Shown here piece after piece: positions 10,505 through 22,154 of a stretch of DNA of 64,000 nt. Numbering within the stretch: position 1 is the first letter of the stretch; every line of letters begins with the position of its first letter. The DNA is from Siphonodentalium dalli (Eukaryota > Mollusca > Scaphopoda > Gadilida > Siphonodentaliidae). The DNA is taken from NCBI GenBank assembly GCA_032622095.1, contig CP136065.1, positions 20,760,134 through 20,824,133 of the forward strand, given 5' to 3'. The notes under the pieces were generated by a model, which was not told where the DNA came from, did not search any database, and saw nothing but the letters and a program-made list of their open reading frames with translations. Position numbers and translations under genes: made by a program.

Positions 10505-12093
10505 AGGACATGGGAAATTGTTTTTTTTTATTTCGTGGCCTCGAAATACTAATTCGTGGCAACGAAATGCTAATTCGTGGCGAATTATAACTGATTGACC
10601 TTTGCATATATCCAGATACATTTACGGTATGGTTACACTTGATGATGTTTGAGAAACAATGCGTACGATTGCAGAGAAGCTACTTTTAACCCCTTATGGC
10701 TCTATTGGGATATGAACGTCCAATATAAACTAGCCCAGAGAGAACGGGGAAACACGGGTCAGGTGGCTCCAAGACAAACTGAATATTCATTAGTTTTTAC
10801 CACAATACATCGAATGGGAATGACATTTCACTCGGCATATTGGCCGATTTAAGTCAAATAAGTGGTTTTGTAGGGTGGGCCCAAAACAAACTTATAAATA
10901 TTCATACCCTTTCAACCATACCCGATCCAAAATGGTCGCCACTCAGAAGGGGTCATATAGGGTACACATTATTTCTCGGTCACTTGACCGATATTGACCG
11001 ATATAGATCAAATAAAGGGTGTTGTACGGTGACTCGCAAAGCAAGCTAAATTTTCAAAAAAACCTTCAGCCATTCGAGCGAAAATGATAATTGATCAGAG
11101 GGGTCCATATATGGTACCATGCAATTGCCCCCCCCCCCATTTTAGGTCGAATACAGTGTGTTGTAGGGTGACCCCTGGTGAGACAAACTAAATATTCACC
11201 CGCTTTCACCATCCCCGATCCAAAATGGCCGCCCCAGATAGGCTCAAATATGGCACCTATACAATTTCTCGGCCCCTTAACCGTTTGTTGTGGTATAATT
11301 GGTGCTGTAGCGTGGCCACAAGATATACCGAATGTCGTGGGTGCGCTATGATCGGGTTGGTGAAAGGGGTGATTACTTAATTTGATTTACGGGCCACCCT
11401 ACAACACCCTTTATGCCCTGAGAAGATGGCTAAATAAATATTCTGTGATTACATAATATTGAGCCCAAGGAGGGATTTGCTAGTTCACAAGACATGAGAC
11501 AATTTCTCGTTCAATGGCTGTTTAATTATCTTCATTAATCAGCCGAAATAATAAAATTGTGAAGGTGGGGACCAAAAAAGGGCCCCATACAAGTCAAACA
11601 AGAGTAACAAATGTAATAAAACATCATAACACATGAGAATAACAAAACTTAACAAAATAACCATACTGGGCGGGAGGGAGGGTCAAGAAACAATTACCGA
11701 TGCCCAGATGTGTATGAATTACTAATATAATATTTTAAACTACATAACTTTTGAATAACCTTCCCACGTCCAGAGAGAGTTCTTACTGGTTTGCTAAAAG
11801 GCGACTGATAAGGAAGGCCGCTCACGTGACCGTGACGTACAGTCTCCACCAAAATTGACTGTGCATGAAACCGATCGCCAGATCTTCTCAAACATAAAAA
11901 TGGTTATATATAACCTGCTATTATCTCAAATCGCCGTGGCTCGTGCCAAGATGATGGACAACTACAACCAGATCATCTCTATCCGCGTCCATTACAACAA
12001 TGAGACTGACGATCGTATATCACAATTAGTTATTTCGTGGCCACGAATTAGTTATTTCGTGGCTACGAAATAAAAAAAATATTCCCATGTCCT
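10505..12093. mobile_element. 1.6-kb TIR element with ATTTCGTGGC ends
   Basis: The left end 'aggacatgggaaattg' runs into repeated 'atttcgtggc', 'tcgaaatactaattcgtggc' and 'acgaaatgc'. The right end mirrors this, closing 'tattcccatgtcct'. The inverted match is about 80 bases, and the termini also contain internal ATTTCGTGGC/GCCACGAAAT palindromes. No transposase is recognisable inside. Target duplication not determined. Confidence 0.7.
10730..11290 (+). repeat. Diverged tandem repeat, about 190-bp unit, 3 copies
   Basis: Recurring blocks are 'acaaact(t/g)a(t/a)ata ttca', 'cccgatccaaaatgg(t/c)cgcc', 'atttctcgg' and 'gggtgttgta(c/g)(g)gtg'. The array lies inside the TIR element at 10505-12093 and includes a C12 run near 11130. 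It looks like an internal satellite of that element. Confidence 0.6.
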
Positions 12094-12680
12094 CAAAGTT
12101 TTGACTGACACTTACATAAATATGACTCGCAGAATTGTTAGCACACAACTCCGTAATATGCGGTACTTCGTCCTGGCAATAAACATTAATTTTGTCAATT
12201 GATGAAACAACAACATCAATCAACTTTACAACGACATCCTGAAACTTTAGTCATGATAAACATTACATTTGTAGAATAATGGACATTATCACTGAAGCAC
12301 GTGATTGTGATGTATATGATTGATGTGAACGACCCCCATAAGCTTTATGCTTGACGTCGGACCCCCTCCATAAACCAATATTCATAATTCACATTTTGTA
12401 ATATATATTGTATTGAATTATATGGAATAAATACTGTTTACATCAACCACATTTTTATCTACCGGTATTGTATCTGGTGTCCTGACTATATTGCAAGTTA
12501 ATTTGGTAAAATCACATGTATTTACGATATATTACATGTAAGAGCCATGCATATATGATAGCCATTAAGTTCCACCACTGTGAACATTTAAATTGTCAAA
12601 CTCTCTATAGGGTCCAACGTTAGTTTTGTTCACAACTGTAGTACACTACCCGCGGAGACTTATCTGACGACACCATTCTC
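12094..12680. other. Spacer without recognisable feature
   Basis: AT-rich DNA with only short open frames. No repeat partner was noticed in the window. Confidence 0.4.
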
Positions 12681-12689
12681 AAAAATACA

Positions 12690-13665
12690 TTTCAGAGTCA
12701 TACTTTGGCATATGTGCATAATTTCAACTCGCACAATTCATGAAAAAGCTAATCGTGTTAGTTAATATCTGTATAATCAGGAAACACTCTTTAAATTTTT
12801 TAAACCGTCCAAACAATTTGTTTCCACTAAAATGGCAGACTGGAAACAAGTATACTCTGAAACTAGACCGCCATATTTGATACTTTTGTTAATTTCAACT
12901 TGCACATCCACCAGAAGGTTAGTTATGAGGATTAATATTTGTATAATAAGTAAACGCTCTTTAAATTCTTAAAACAGTCCAAAAAAACTTTTTTCCAATA
13001 AAATTTCAACTGAACACAGGTAAACTCTGAAAATAGACACGCTATTGATATATAAATAAACCGTTCGCATGTCGTTTTAGACAATCCGAAATTGCGCGAC
13101 CGTTGTTTTCGACCAAAGGAATCTGACTTGTGAAATCAGCGAGGGTGGGGGTAGGGTTAGCTTTTCTGCGATATCTTTACCAAAAATCGAAGTTTTGTTT
13201 GTGGCATATGATCAAGATATCATTGTAGATTGTTCATGTTCGTAGATAGGTGATGTAGCTGTTTTAAGAATATACAATACCTTAATATTTCGGAAAGAAA
13301 ATTGAAATTGCAGTCATAAATACAATTCATCTGATGATTTTATGATAAAATTCCACATTAAGATGTGTAATTAAGTAATTTGTGGCAAGATCTCTCCATG
13401 TTTTTCGATTTCTAAGAACAAAGAAAGCCATTTACCGAACTTGCTATGCGTAATAGCATGTTTTTATTACCAGGTGGACGGGAAAAAAATAGGGGTACAC
13501 AAACAAAAGCCTCACACAAACCTGTTTCCACTAAAATATCAAGCTGGAAACAGGTAGATTCTGAAAATAGACACACTGGTGGTATATAAACTGTTCTCAT
13601 ATCACTTTTAACATTCCGAAAACGCGCGACCATTTTTTTCGACATAAGGAATCCGACTATGACCC
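12690..13665 (+). repeat. Diverged direct repeats, three partial copies
   Basis: 'tttccactaaaat' followed by 'ctggaaaca(a/g)gta' and 'ctctgaaa(a/c)tagac' occurs near 12820 and 13525, with a looser copy near 12985. 'gcgcgaccgttgttttcgac' near 13097 matches 'gcgcgaccatttttttcgac' near 13624. No gene is seen. Confidence 0.6.
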
Positions 13666-13824
13666 AATCTATCAGATTTGCAATTTGTATTTGTCAATGT
13701 ATTATGGCTAAATCGCGAGAACAAACCGGCCATAATCCGCATGCATAGCGGTATACATTATGCGTATATTGTTATATAGAGACTCAGACTGGCCGGTTTG
13801 TATATTTCTGCAGACTGAGTTTTG

Positions 13825-15223
13825 ATTGAGATTTTCGAAAATTCGATAGCTACAGGGCAATAACTCTTCTACCAGTACTGTGTAAGACACTAGAAAAAAT
13901 AATATTGTTTCGCATGGAACGCAATACGCCAAATCTAATTAAAGTTCATCCCCTTCAAAACGGTTTTCAGAAAAATGACAGTTGTCTTAATATGTCGTCA
14001 TAAAGCATGAACTTCACAAAGAACAACAGTCTAAACTATTCGCCTGCTCTTCGATGTACATATAAGGTATTCGACACAGTATGGATCAACGGCTTATTCT
14101 TGAAGCTACACCTTCGTGGGTTCCAAGGCAAAATATGGCTCCTCCTAAGAGAGTTTTTGAGTAATATATCATGTGTAGTCAAACATACACACATTCTGTC
14201 TAAGTCAATTGCGATAAAACAAGGCGCAAGGCAAGGGTTTATTTTATCCCCTCTGTTTTATATGTTCTACATAGATGATCTGTTGTATGAACTTGAAGCT
14301 TCAAACTTTGGTTTTCGACTTTTATCCTCCAACTGCTCATCTCCAACACAAGCTGATGATATGACACTGTTTTCCCTCTCAAGTTACGGCTTACAACGTT
14401 TATGCGATATGCACATCGTATAGTCAAAAGTGGCGCTTCGTGTATAATCCTAACAAATGTAAGGTCATCGTTTTTAACGAAACCAGAGTTGCAGCACAAG
14501 TAGGCGATGGACTGTCGCTGGCAGCACTGTGTCCGAAACAGACGAAATCGCTCATTTTGGGCATACAATTAAGTAAATAAGTACAGCTTTATCAAAGAAT
14601 TTGTTGAAGTCATTGTAGACAAAATCAGGTCAACTGTTTTCCTCTTAAGTAATGCTGGACTTTATGCCGGAGGGATCACTCCGTCGAGTTGCGCTACTAT
14701 ATACAAAACGATGGTGCTGCCAAAAGGATTATATGGATCTGATGGATCAGAATTTCTGTGTGGCATGTCTGTGTCAGACACTACTTCGCTCGAGAAAATC
14801 CATCGATTTTTCTTGAAACGCACTCAAGGGCTGCCTGTGAGAACGAGAACCGATATTGTCCTATAGGTCTCGTGGGCCTTTGCCCTATTTCCTTATTTAT
14901 AGATCCACGAAAACTCAGTTTGTTTGGTAGCCTTTGTCGCATATCGCCTTCCAAAGTATGCAAGGAGATTTTTGTATCAAGACTTCACATGCATCTTGCT
15001 CGCCAATATTGAATGAATTCTTATTTCTCTCAACTTGAACCAATATCTTGAGCAACTCATAGTAGCCGGTACGTGTCCAATCCGCCCGGAGTGGAACCGA
15101 CTAGTCAAAACGGAAGTCAACAGTAAGCGTGTTATCGACTGGACGCAAATTGTTCAAAACGACCCAACACTAACACGCTTCTATCAAATCCAAAGTCACT
15201 TAGCCATTGATTATTTCGAGTAA
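13825..15223 (+). pseudogene. Decayed non-LTR retrotransposon reverse transcriptase
   Basis: Reverse-transcriptase landmarks appear in order but in shifting frames. They are YRAITLLPVLCKTLEKIIL (about 13845-13905), HPLQNGFQKN (about 13950), motif B as KQGARQGFILSPLF (about 14217-14260), motif C degraded to QADDMTLF (about 14350), then a thumb-like tail containing FLKRTQGLPVRTRTDI (about 14810-14860) and a region to IDYFE at 15223. Motif A is damaged (FDTVWINGL). Several stops and frameshifts make it inactive. It lies antisense to the lectin gene inside the intron. The 200-bp satellite starts where it ends. Confidence 0.85.
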
Positions 15224-17195
15224 CATGAACGGAACGAGGAACAGGAACCACTTCCGAGTAACAGAATGACTATTTCTAGTGACAGGAACGAGGAACAGAT
15301 ATATAAGCTCATATTTCTCGCGTTTTACGCTATGAAACAATCCATATTATACATGATTCGAAAGAATAGCCTCTGCACTTCATGAATATTGCAACATTTA
15401 AACACTAATTTTGATAACTAATCGTATAACTGGTCAGGAACGTCGAGCGATGAATCGGGAATTAGCAAACACGTAAATGTTTCCGAGTACCCTGGAGTAG
15501 CAGGAACTTGAGGAACAGAGATATAAACTTAATGTTCTCACGTTTTACGCAATCAAACAATACATATTATACATCAATCGAAAACACCACTTTTGAGAAC
15601 TAAGCGTATAATTGGCCTGGAACGTCGAGCGGTGAATCAGAAATTAGCTAAAAACTAAACAAATTCCGAGTAACAGGAATGAGCAACAGAGATATAAACT
15701 TAATTTTCACGCCTTTTACGCAATGAAACAATACATGTTATACATCACTCGAAAGCATACCCTCTCCACTTCTTTAATATTGCAACATTTAAACACCGCT
15801 TTTGTGAACTGGGGGTATAATTGGCCAGGAACGTCAAGCGGTCAATCGGAAATTAGCTAAAAAAGTAAATTATTCCGAATGAGGAACAGAGACATAAACT
15901 GTTACGCAATCAAAATATACTTATTATACATCCCCTTCATGAATAAATATTGCAACATTTAAACACTACTTTTGAGAACTAAGCGTATAATTGGTCAGGA
16001 ACGTCGGGCGGTGAATAGGAAATTATAGCAAAACGTAAATTTTACGTGTAACAGAGATATAAACTTAATATCTCGCAATTTACGGAATAAAAAAATACTT
16101 ATTATACACCATTCGAAAGCATGGCTTCTCCCCTTCATGAATGTTGCAACAATTAAACACTAATTTTGAGATCTATGCGTATAAATGGCCAGGAACATCG
16201 AGCGGTGAATGGGAAATTAGCTAAAGCATGTTCTTTTCCGAGTAACAGGAATGAGGAACAGAGATATAAACTTAATGTTCTCGCGTTTTGCGCAATCAAA
16301 CAATGAATATTATATATCACTCAAAAGCATAGCCGCTCCCCTAAAAGAATATGACAACACGTGTACACTACTTTTGAGAAATAAGCGTACAATTGTCAAG
16401 GAACTTCGAGCGGTGAATCGGAAATTAGAAAACGTAAATTATTCCGAGTAACAGGAATAAGGAACAGGTATATAAACTTAATTTTCTCGCGTTTTACACA
16501 ATCAAATAATACATATTATATATCTTTCGAAAGCATATCCATTCCCCTGGAATAATATTGCAACATGTATGCACTACTTCTGAGAACTAAACGTATAATG
16601 GGCAAGTAATATCGAGCGGTGAATCGGAAATAAGCTAAATACTTAAATTGTTCCGTGTAACAGGAATGAGGAACAAAGATATAAACTTAATGTTCTCGTG
16701 TTTTACGCAATCAAAAAATACGTATTATACACCATTCGAATGCATGGCCTCTACTCTAAATGAATATTGCAACACATGTACACTTCTTTTTAGAACTAAT
16801 CGTACAATTGGCAAGGAACGTCGAGCGGTGAATCGGAAATTAGAAAACGTAAATTGTTCCGTGTAACAGGAATGAGGAACAGAAATATAAACTTAATGTT
16901 CTCTCGTTTTGCGCAATCAAACAATGAATATTATATACTATTCAAAATCATAGCCACACCCCTAAAATAATATTGCAACATGTGGACAATACTTTTGAGA
17001 ACTAAGCGTACAATTGCCAAGGAACATCGAGCGGTGAATAGGAAATTAGAAAACGTAAATTATTCCGAGTAACAGGAATGAGGAACAGATATATAAACTT
17101 AATTTTCTCGCGTTTTACGCAATCAAATAATACATATTATTATATATCATTCGATAGCATATGCACTCACCTAGAATAATGTTGCAACATTTATG
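15221..17195 (+). repeat. Satellite array, about 200-bp unit, 9-10 copies
   Basis: Each unit contains 'aacaggaatgaggaacagag', 'atataaacttaatgttctcg', 'cgttttacgcaatcaaa', 'ttgcaacatttaaacac' and 'aacgtcgagcggtgaatcgg'. The last block occurs near 15440, 15620, 15830, 16000, 16190, 16400, 16604, 16817 and 17022, giving spacings of about 170-215. Short open frames such as those at 16251 and 16648 are frame shadows of the unit. Confidence 0.9.
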
Positions 17196-17199
17196 CTAT

Positions 17200-17756
17200 A
17201 CTTCTCAGGGGGGGGGGGGTCAGGAAAAAGATTACGGATACAAGGTGGAAATGTTTTTGAGTTTTGGGGACCCACAACCCGGGAGCGTAAGTATTTTCCA
17301 CCCAGGTCTGGGACACCCACCGGGACCGTAAGTTTTTTCCACCAAGGTCTGGGACACCCACCCTCAAAATTGATGAAAATCTTGTAAATTCTACTAAATA
17401 ATGTGTTGTTGGCTGGGTAAGGGTATCTCATTGTGTCTGCACCGGAACTGAGAGAACGCTGATCAAGTACTCCCACAAAACATAAACAAACAAAGCACAT
17501 GGCTGAAAAATATGCCAACAAAACCAGTGACAAAACCTTTAAAAACCCAAATAATTATGGTTATAAAGGTAAAATACCAAATTTAACAGGATAGTGGTGT
17601 CCCTTATTAGCAATACTAAATATGATTACGTCAGTACGTATGGACAACCCAAAAACACGAACGTCCATCTATAAAATGGTAAATCTATGTTTCATGGGAG
17701 TGCCTGTATTTCCGGCCAACTTGGGATATATGATCACGTCAGTACGTATGGACAGC
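17200..17756 (+). other. G-run and short tandem duplication; otherwise blank
   Basis: An 11-base G run lies at about 17209-17219. 'cgtaagtattttccaccca' plus 'ggtctgggacacccacc' is duplicated at about 17287-17350. No exon is recognised. Confidence 0.5.
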
Positions 17757-18070
17757 GACATGTCTCTATTCCGAAAGTTTGCTATTCCGAATGTTCACTA
17801 TTCCCAAGGTTCATTATACCGAAGGTTCGCTATTCCGATGGTTCTCTATTCCGAAGGTTCTCTATTCCGAAGGTTTTTGTTATTTTCAAGTTTAATTCTA
17901 TCTTCTAAAGTATTGAGAGGGTTCTTTATCATAAGACTCTTTTTATGAATGAAATAACTTAAAACATTGAAACAATAAATGTGATTTTTTTTTTCGCGGG
18001 TTTCCTTGAAATTTAATGTCACGTTACGCAGCCCACACAATTGCTATGTTTCCACGGCGTTATATCTCAA
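17757..18070 (-). repeat. AACCTTCGGAATAG minisatellite with conserved flank, copy 1
   Basis: The minus strand has 'accttcggaatag(a/c)ga' units of 15-16 bp at about 17765-17880, preceded by 'tcacatttattgtttcaa' and 'ggaaacccgcg'. The same order of flank and array recurs on the plus strand at 27110-27470 and 27660-27965. The array therefore travels as part of one element. Confidence 0.75.
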
Positions 18071-18159
18071 TGATCTTAGAGGCAAGAATACACAAGCTAA
18101 AGGCGGTTTATAACAGTGGGGTTATAACGCTTAATGAATACTGGAGCGCCATAACATTG

Positions 18160-18603
18160 ATATTCTGGTTTAATAACAATCTATGCCATATAATATTATT
18201 AAAATACTATAATCCATCACCATTTGAAACGTCTGTGTCGTCTCAGAAGATGCCCATAGAGAAATATAAAATAGCTGAAATCATAAAAAAAATCCTCTCC
18301 CCCGTTATGGCTCCCAGAATGCAACAGAATTCAAGCTAGAAAAAGGAATTTTCAATGGAAGTGGAATAACTCTATCTTTAAAATATAGAGTTATTCCCCC
18401 TCCATTGAAAATAATACACTTTGCACAACAAAACCAGATGAGACTTTAGCGCAAAAACACGTCGGCAACTCAACAAAAGCATGTTCACAGTTGATAATAC
18501 AATGTTAGAGAGCTTCCTATTTCAAATGCATGGTGTATAATATGGCATATATTTTATATATATATATGATATGGGGGTTCGAAAATTACGTGGGCCTTTA
18601 ATG
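18160..18603. mobile_element. MITE-like element with central hairpin
   Basis: A hairpin at 18359-18411 pairs 'tggaataactctat' with 'atagagttattcc'. The left part ('cagaagatgcccatag', 'ccgttatggctcccagaatg') is related to 57930-58232 in inverted order, and the right end 'cgaaaattacgtgggcctt' matches the ends at 26939 and 58217. The precise left boundary is uncertain. Confidence 0.5.
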
Positions 18604-19049
18604 TTGATGTTTCTTTCAAATACAGATTGCCAGTCCGGACAGACTGTATCACTTACACTCTTACATGTAGCGCGAGGAGTGCTGGCAATCCAGCTTGAAT
18701 AGTCGTCTTCGTGGAGGCGTGACCGAAGCTTCTGTTCATTTTGCGTCAGCCTTTTCAGTCGGTCATGTCTTGGTTGTTACCCCTCCCACCCCTTAGTCCA
18801 GGTCCTCGAGGGACATTCCTCCCTGCCAGTGACTGGCGGTATGTTTTTGTTCGGCTTTGCTATATTGTATCATGTGTGGCGTGGTACACCCATGGCAGCG
18901 GCGGCCAGTTTAGGGTAGCGCCACTAGCCGGTAATTGTTTAACACATAATGTGGTATTTATTATGGTCGGTAGTTCTTATTAAACAATTGCCATATGGCA
19001 CATGCCTCAGTTTTACATTCTTATCCCATAAATGTAATAGGGCAGCTTT
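18604..19049. other. Spacer without recognisable feature
   Basis: No repeat or exon is supported. It forms the intron stretch just beyond the 23-bp minisatellite. Confidence 0.4.
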
Positions 19050-19832
19050 AAATGGCTGGAGAGATAGGACATAATGGCTTGTGAGATAGGACATAAATGG
19101 CTTGGGAGATAGGACAAACATGGCTTGGGGGATAGGACATAAATGGCTTGGGGGATATGACATAAATGGCGTGGGAGATAGGACATAAATGGCTTGGGAG
19201 ATAGGACATAAATGGCTTGGGAAATAGGACATAAATGGCTTGGGAGATAGGACATAAATGGCTTGGGGGATATGACATAAATGGCTGGGGGATAGGACAT
19301 AAATGGCTGGGGAGATAGGACATAAATGGTTGGAGAGATAGGACGTAAATTGCTGGAGAGATAGGACATAAATGGCTGGGGAGATAGGACATAAATGGCT
19401 GGAGAGATAGGACATAAATGACTGGAGAGATAGGAAATAAATGGCTGGAGAGATAGGACATAAATGGCTGGAGCGATAGGACATAAATGGCCGGAGAGAT
19501 AGGACATAAATGGCTGGGAGATAGGACATAAATGACTGGGGAGATGGGACATAAATGGTTGGGGAGATAGGAAATAAATGGCTTGGGATATAGGAAATGA
19601 ATGGCTGGGAAGATAGGTCATAAACGGCTGGGGAGATAGGACATAAATGTTTGGAGAGATAGGACATAAATGGCTTGGGAGATAGGACATAAATGGATTG
19701 GGAGATAGGACATAAATGGCTGGTGAGATAGAACATACATGGCTGATGAGATAGGACATAAATGGCTGGGAAGATAGGACATAAATGGCTGGGGAGATAG
19801 GACATAAGTGGCTGGAGAGATAGGACATAAAT
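19050..19832 (-). repeat. 23-bp intronic minisatellite, about 34 copies, abutting a splice donor
   Basis: The plus-strand unit is 'gagataggacataaatggct' plus two to four G/T. On the minus strand the first unit begins six bases inside the intron, as GTGAGT followed by ATTTATGTCCTATCTC. The 23-bp unit is not a multiple of three, so three units give a 23-residue peptide period and all three frames stay open. The resulting 358-codon frame fused to the lectin exon is an artefact unless the intron is retained. Confidence 0.95.
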
Positions 19833-19838
19833 ACTCAC

Positions 19839-19996
19839 TTGACCTCCTCCCATCGTGCTGAAGAATTTGAGCACATCGGTAAGTTCATCCGCTGAGTTTA
19901 TCTTAACCAGTGACATACCAAGCTCTTGGCAATAGAATTCAGCATTCTTCCAGCTGTCCATTCTTGACCGCAGTATGTATCGTGGTATTGTAATAC
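19839..19996 (-). CDS. C-type lectin domain, first-half exon
   Basis: This 158-bp exon encodes the N-terminal half of a C-type lectin-like domain. The acceptor is 'gttctgtgcacttgcag' in phase 1 and the donor CAA|GTGAGT in phase 0. The peptide runs ITIPRYILRS, then WKNAEFYCQELGMSLVKIN (helix 1 with the C1 cysteine and the LVKI strand), then SADELTDVLKFF (helix 2), ending GGGQ. Joined in phase 0 to AFRHTDYVWVGL of the exon at 7577-7850 it gives a complete domain with all four canonical cysteines. Upstream exons are not identified. Proteins of this type are usually secreted or membrane-anchored recognition proteins, but no signal peptide exon is visible here. Confidence 0.88.
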
Positions 19997-20362
19997 CTGC
20001 AAGTGCACAGAACATTAGAAAATCATAGAGCCATGCATGTAGGTATGGTTATCTTTATTCGAGGTAATATGTGTCCCGTACGTCCCACAAAATTATGTAC
20101 TTTTATTACGATGTACATGTAGCTATAGGATATTGAAGTGTAACACTGCTAAATGGATCAAGAGAGTGTTGCTATCTGCATTTATAAAAGCCAAGTAATG
20201 TTGCCAAAGACATCTAACATTACAATTTAAGAAAAATAATGGTGCATGTACCTTGTCTTAAATCAGTTTAGACACCAATACCATATTGCTAAATAATTTT
20301 ACAACAACGAATGCAGCCGTTATTGAACATTCTTACATGATCTTGTATGTGCTAACACCATA

Positions 20363-20556
20363 GCTAAATCATGTATGTTCTAACACCATAGCTAAATCAA
20401 CAGGACCCACCAACATCATAGCTAAATCAGCGGGACCCACAAACATCATAGCTAAATCAGTAGGGCCCACCAACATCATAGCTAAATCAGCGGGACCCAC
20501 AAACATCATAGCTAAATCAGCGGGACCCACAAACATCATAGCTAAATCAGTGCACA
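20363..20556. repeat. 30-bp minisatellite, block 1 (about 6 copies)
   Basis: The unit is 'acccaccaacatcatagcta' plus 'aatcagcggg'. The length is a multiple of three, so the minus strand reads as repeated DLAMMFVGPA. Related blocks at 21252-21612, 21967-22065 and eroded units near 23140-23210 suggest one array broken up by insertions. Confidence 0.9.
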
Positions 20557-20690
20557 GTGTTAGAATCGAGGTCCTCATTTTAATATTCATTATGACCTGA
20601 CCTCGATTCTAACACTGAGCGGTGATTGGCTGTTTCCACTCTGTCAGTCATGGAAAGGTCAGGTCACAATGAATATTAAAATTAGGAACT
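20554..20690. repeat. Foldback next to minisatellite block 1
   Basis: 'cagtgttagaatcgaggtc' at 20556 pairs with 'gacctcgattctaacactg' at about 20600. A second pairing joins 'tttaatattcattatgacct' with 'aggtcacaatgaatattaaa' near 20655. Overlapping stems make a branched foldback. Confidence 0.7.
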
Positions 20691-21251
20691 GTGTCACTTG
20701 ACAAATTTCTTTTTTAAAGTTGGAATTATCGACAGATTTCTCCTCTATTAGAATTGTTTACTGACAATGTGTTGATTTGTATGAGTAAATAAATTATTAG
20801 CCGACAATAAATCACTAAGTTCCAGATATTTTGTTGATCGTTTGACCGATTTTTAATGATAGTAAACTGCATGGGTGGTGAATTTCGAGACACATGCGGA
20901 CATTGCTGTCTGAGCCGGATCAAATCGAAAAAATACGCTCTCCGGAGACAATATTCGGTGGTTAAAATTTTATCAAATGCAACGTGTATGAATGTTTCTG
21001 ATGGGAGTTTGTTGTATTTATTGAAAGATGAATTCTTTGCCGATCCATCCGTGTATATATCGTTATCAATACTGGGGTGAATGGGCTAAATTTGTGCGAC
21101 TCCCGAGCGATGGTGAAACGTTGAATTTCTACAGTCACCCTTGTCTATATAATGTTCCATTAACGCGAAGAAGGCGCGTATATAGAGGCGGCGTATATGG
21201 GCAGTGCAAATGGGGGGGGAGCGGACAGCGGAGCGCGTTACAGGCCCCTGT
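20691..21251. other. Unassigned segment between minisatellite blocks
   Basis: It carries overlapping open frames at 20856-21080 and 21028-21282, in different frames, neither resembling a known family. Base composition turns GC-rich near 21160-21245. It may be an insertion that split the 30-bp array, but no terminal repeats were found beyond the foldback at its left edge. Confidence 0.35.
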
Positions 21252-21612
21252 GATCAGTGGGACCCACAAACATCATATCTAAATCAGCAGGACCCACCAG
21301 CATCATAGCTAAATCAGCGGGACCCACCAACATCATAGCTAAATAAGCGGGACCCACAAACATCATGGCTAAATCAACAGGACCCACCAACATCATAGCT
21401 AAATCAGCGGGACCCACAAACATCATGGCTAAATCAACAGGACCCACCAACATCATAGCTAAACCAGCATGGCCCACCAACATCATAGCTAAATCGGCGG
21501 AACCCACAAACATGATATATAACTCAGTAAACCCACTGACGCCATAGCTAAATTAACAGTACCTACCAACAACATATCCAAATCGGCAGGACCAAGTTAA
21601 GCCATGGCTACG
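21252..21612. repeat. 30-bp minisatellite, block 2 (about 11-12 copies)
   Basis: Same unit as 20363-20556, with units alternating between 'acccacaaacatcat' and 'acccaccaacatcat' types, which hints at a 60-bp higher-order repeat. The units become eroded towards 21600. Confidence 0.9.
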
Positions 21613-21966
21613 TGAACGTTCAGACGACCACGATTCAATCGTAAGTGGAGGAATCGGGCCCGACGAGATCGTGGATATTTTGTTCACACGACTGCGATGT
21701 CGTCGTACATTATGATATCGTAGGTTGTTCCTAAAGCATGTTATTGACTACCCTACGGTCATCACCAGATACGTACACACGACTGCGATTACGTCGCAAG
21801 TGGAAGTAACAAGGATACTCCACTATTTCGGATCTAAAATCAAACAGTGCTTGATATTATTTTTTACCTACGATTTTGACGTGAGCATGCGCAGTCCAAC
21901 TAGCGGTTACTTCCTACGATGGAAATCTTTCCACTTACGATTGTATCGTGGTCGTCTGAATGTTCA
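21613..21966. mobile_element. MITE inserted in the 30-bp minisatellite
   Basis: The terminal inverted repeats of about 38 bases are 'gtgaacgttcagacgaccac' continuing 'gattcaatcgtaagtgga', and the complement of 'tccacttacgattgtatcg' plus 'tggtcgtctgaatgttcac'. Minisatellite units resume directly at 'caaatcaacagaatcaacc'. A second inner pair, 'cacacgactgcgatgtcgtc' and 'cacacgactgcgattacgtc', is directly repeated. No coding sequence. Confidence 0.85.
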
Positions 21967-22065
21967 CCAAATCAACAGAATCAACCAGCATCATAGCTAA
22001 GTCAACAGAACCCACCAACATTATAGTGAAATCTGCAGAACCCAGCAAAATCATAGCAAAATCAA
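21967..22065. repeat. 30-bp minisatellite, block 3 (degenerate)
   Basis: Units such as 'aaccagcatcatagctaagt' and 'acccaccaacattatagtga' continue the array beyond the MITE. Confidence 0.75.
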
Positions 22066-22154
22066 ATAGAAATGACGAGTAATCTTGCTCAAAGTAGTTA
22101 TTTTTTCAAATATTTTATCCAAATTGACAATACACACAGTTATTCTTATATGTT

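Larger units (their letters stand above)
7851..19838 (-). other. Putative 12-kb lectin intron (phase 0)
   Basis: The intron begins with GTGAGT (19838-19833) and ends with a polypyrimidine tract and AG (7852-7851), both in phase 0. It holds a 23-bp minisatellite at its 5' end, a decayed LINE, a 200-bp satellite and several MITEs. The assignment depends on the two half-domains belonging to one transcript, which is inference from phase and fit. Confidence 0.6.

Noticed and set aside
18939-20015. 358-codon minus-strand open frame as a repeat-rich protein
   Set aside because: Only about 52 codons are the lectin exon. The rest is the 23-bp minisatellite, open in all frames, beyond a consensus GTGAGT donor.
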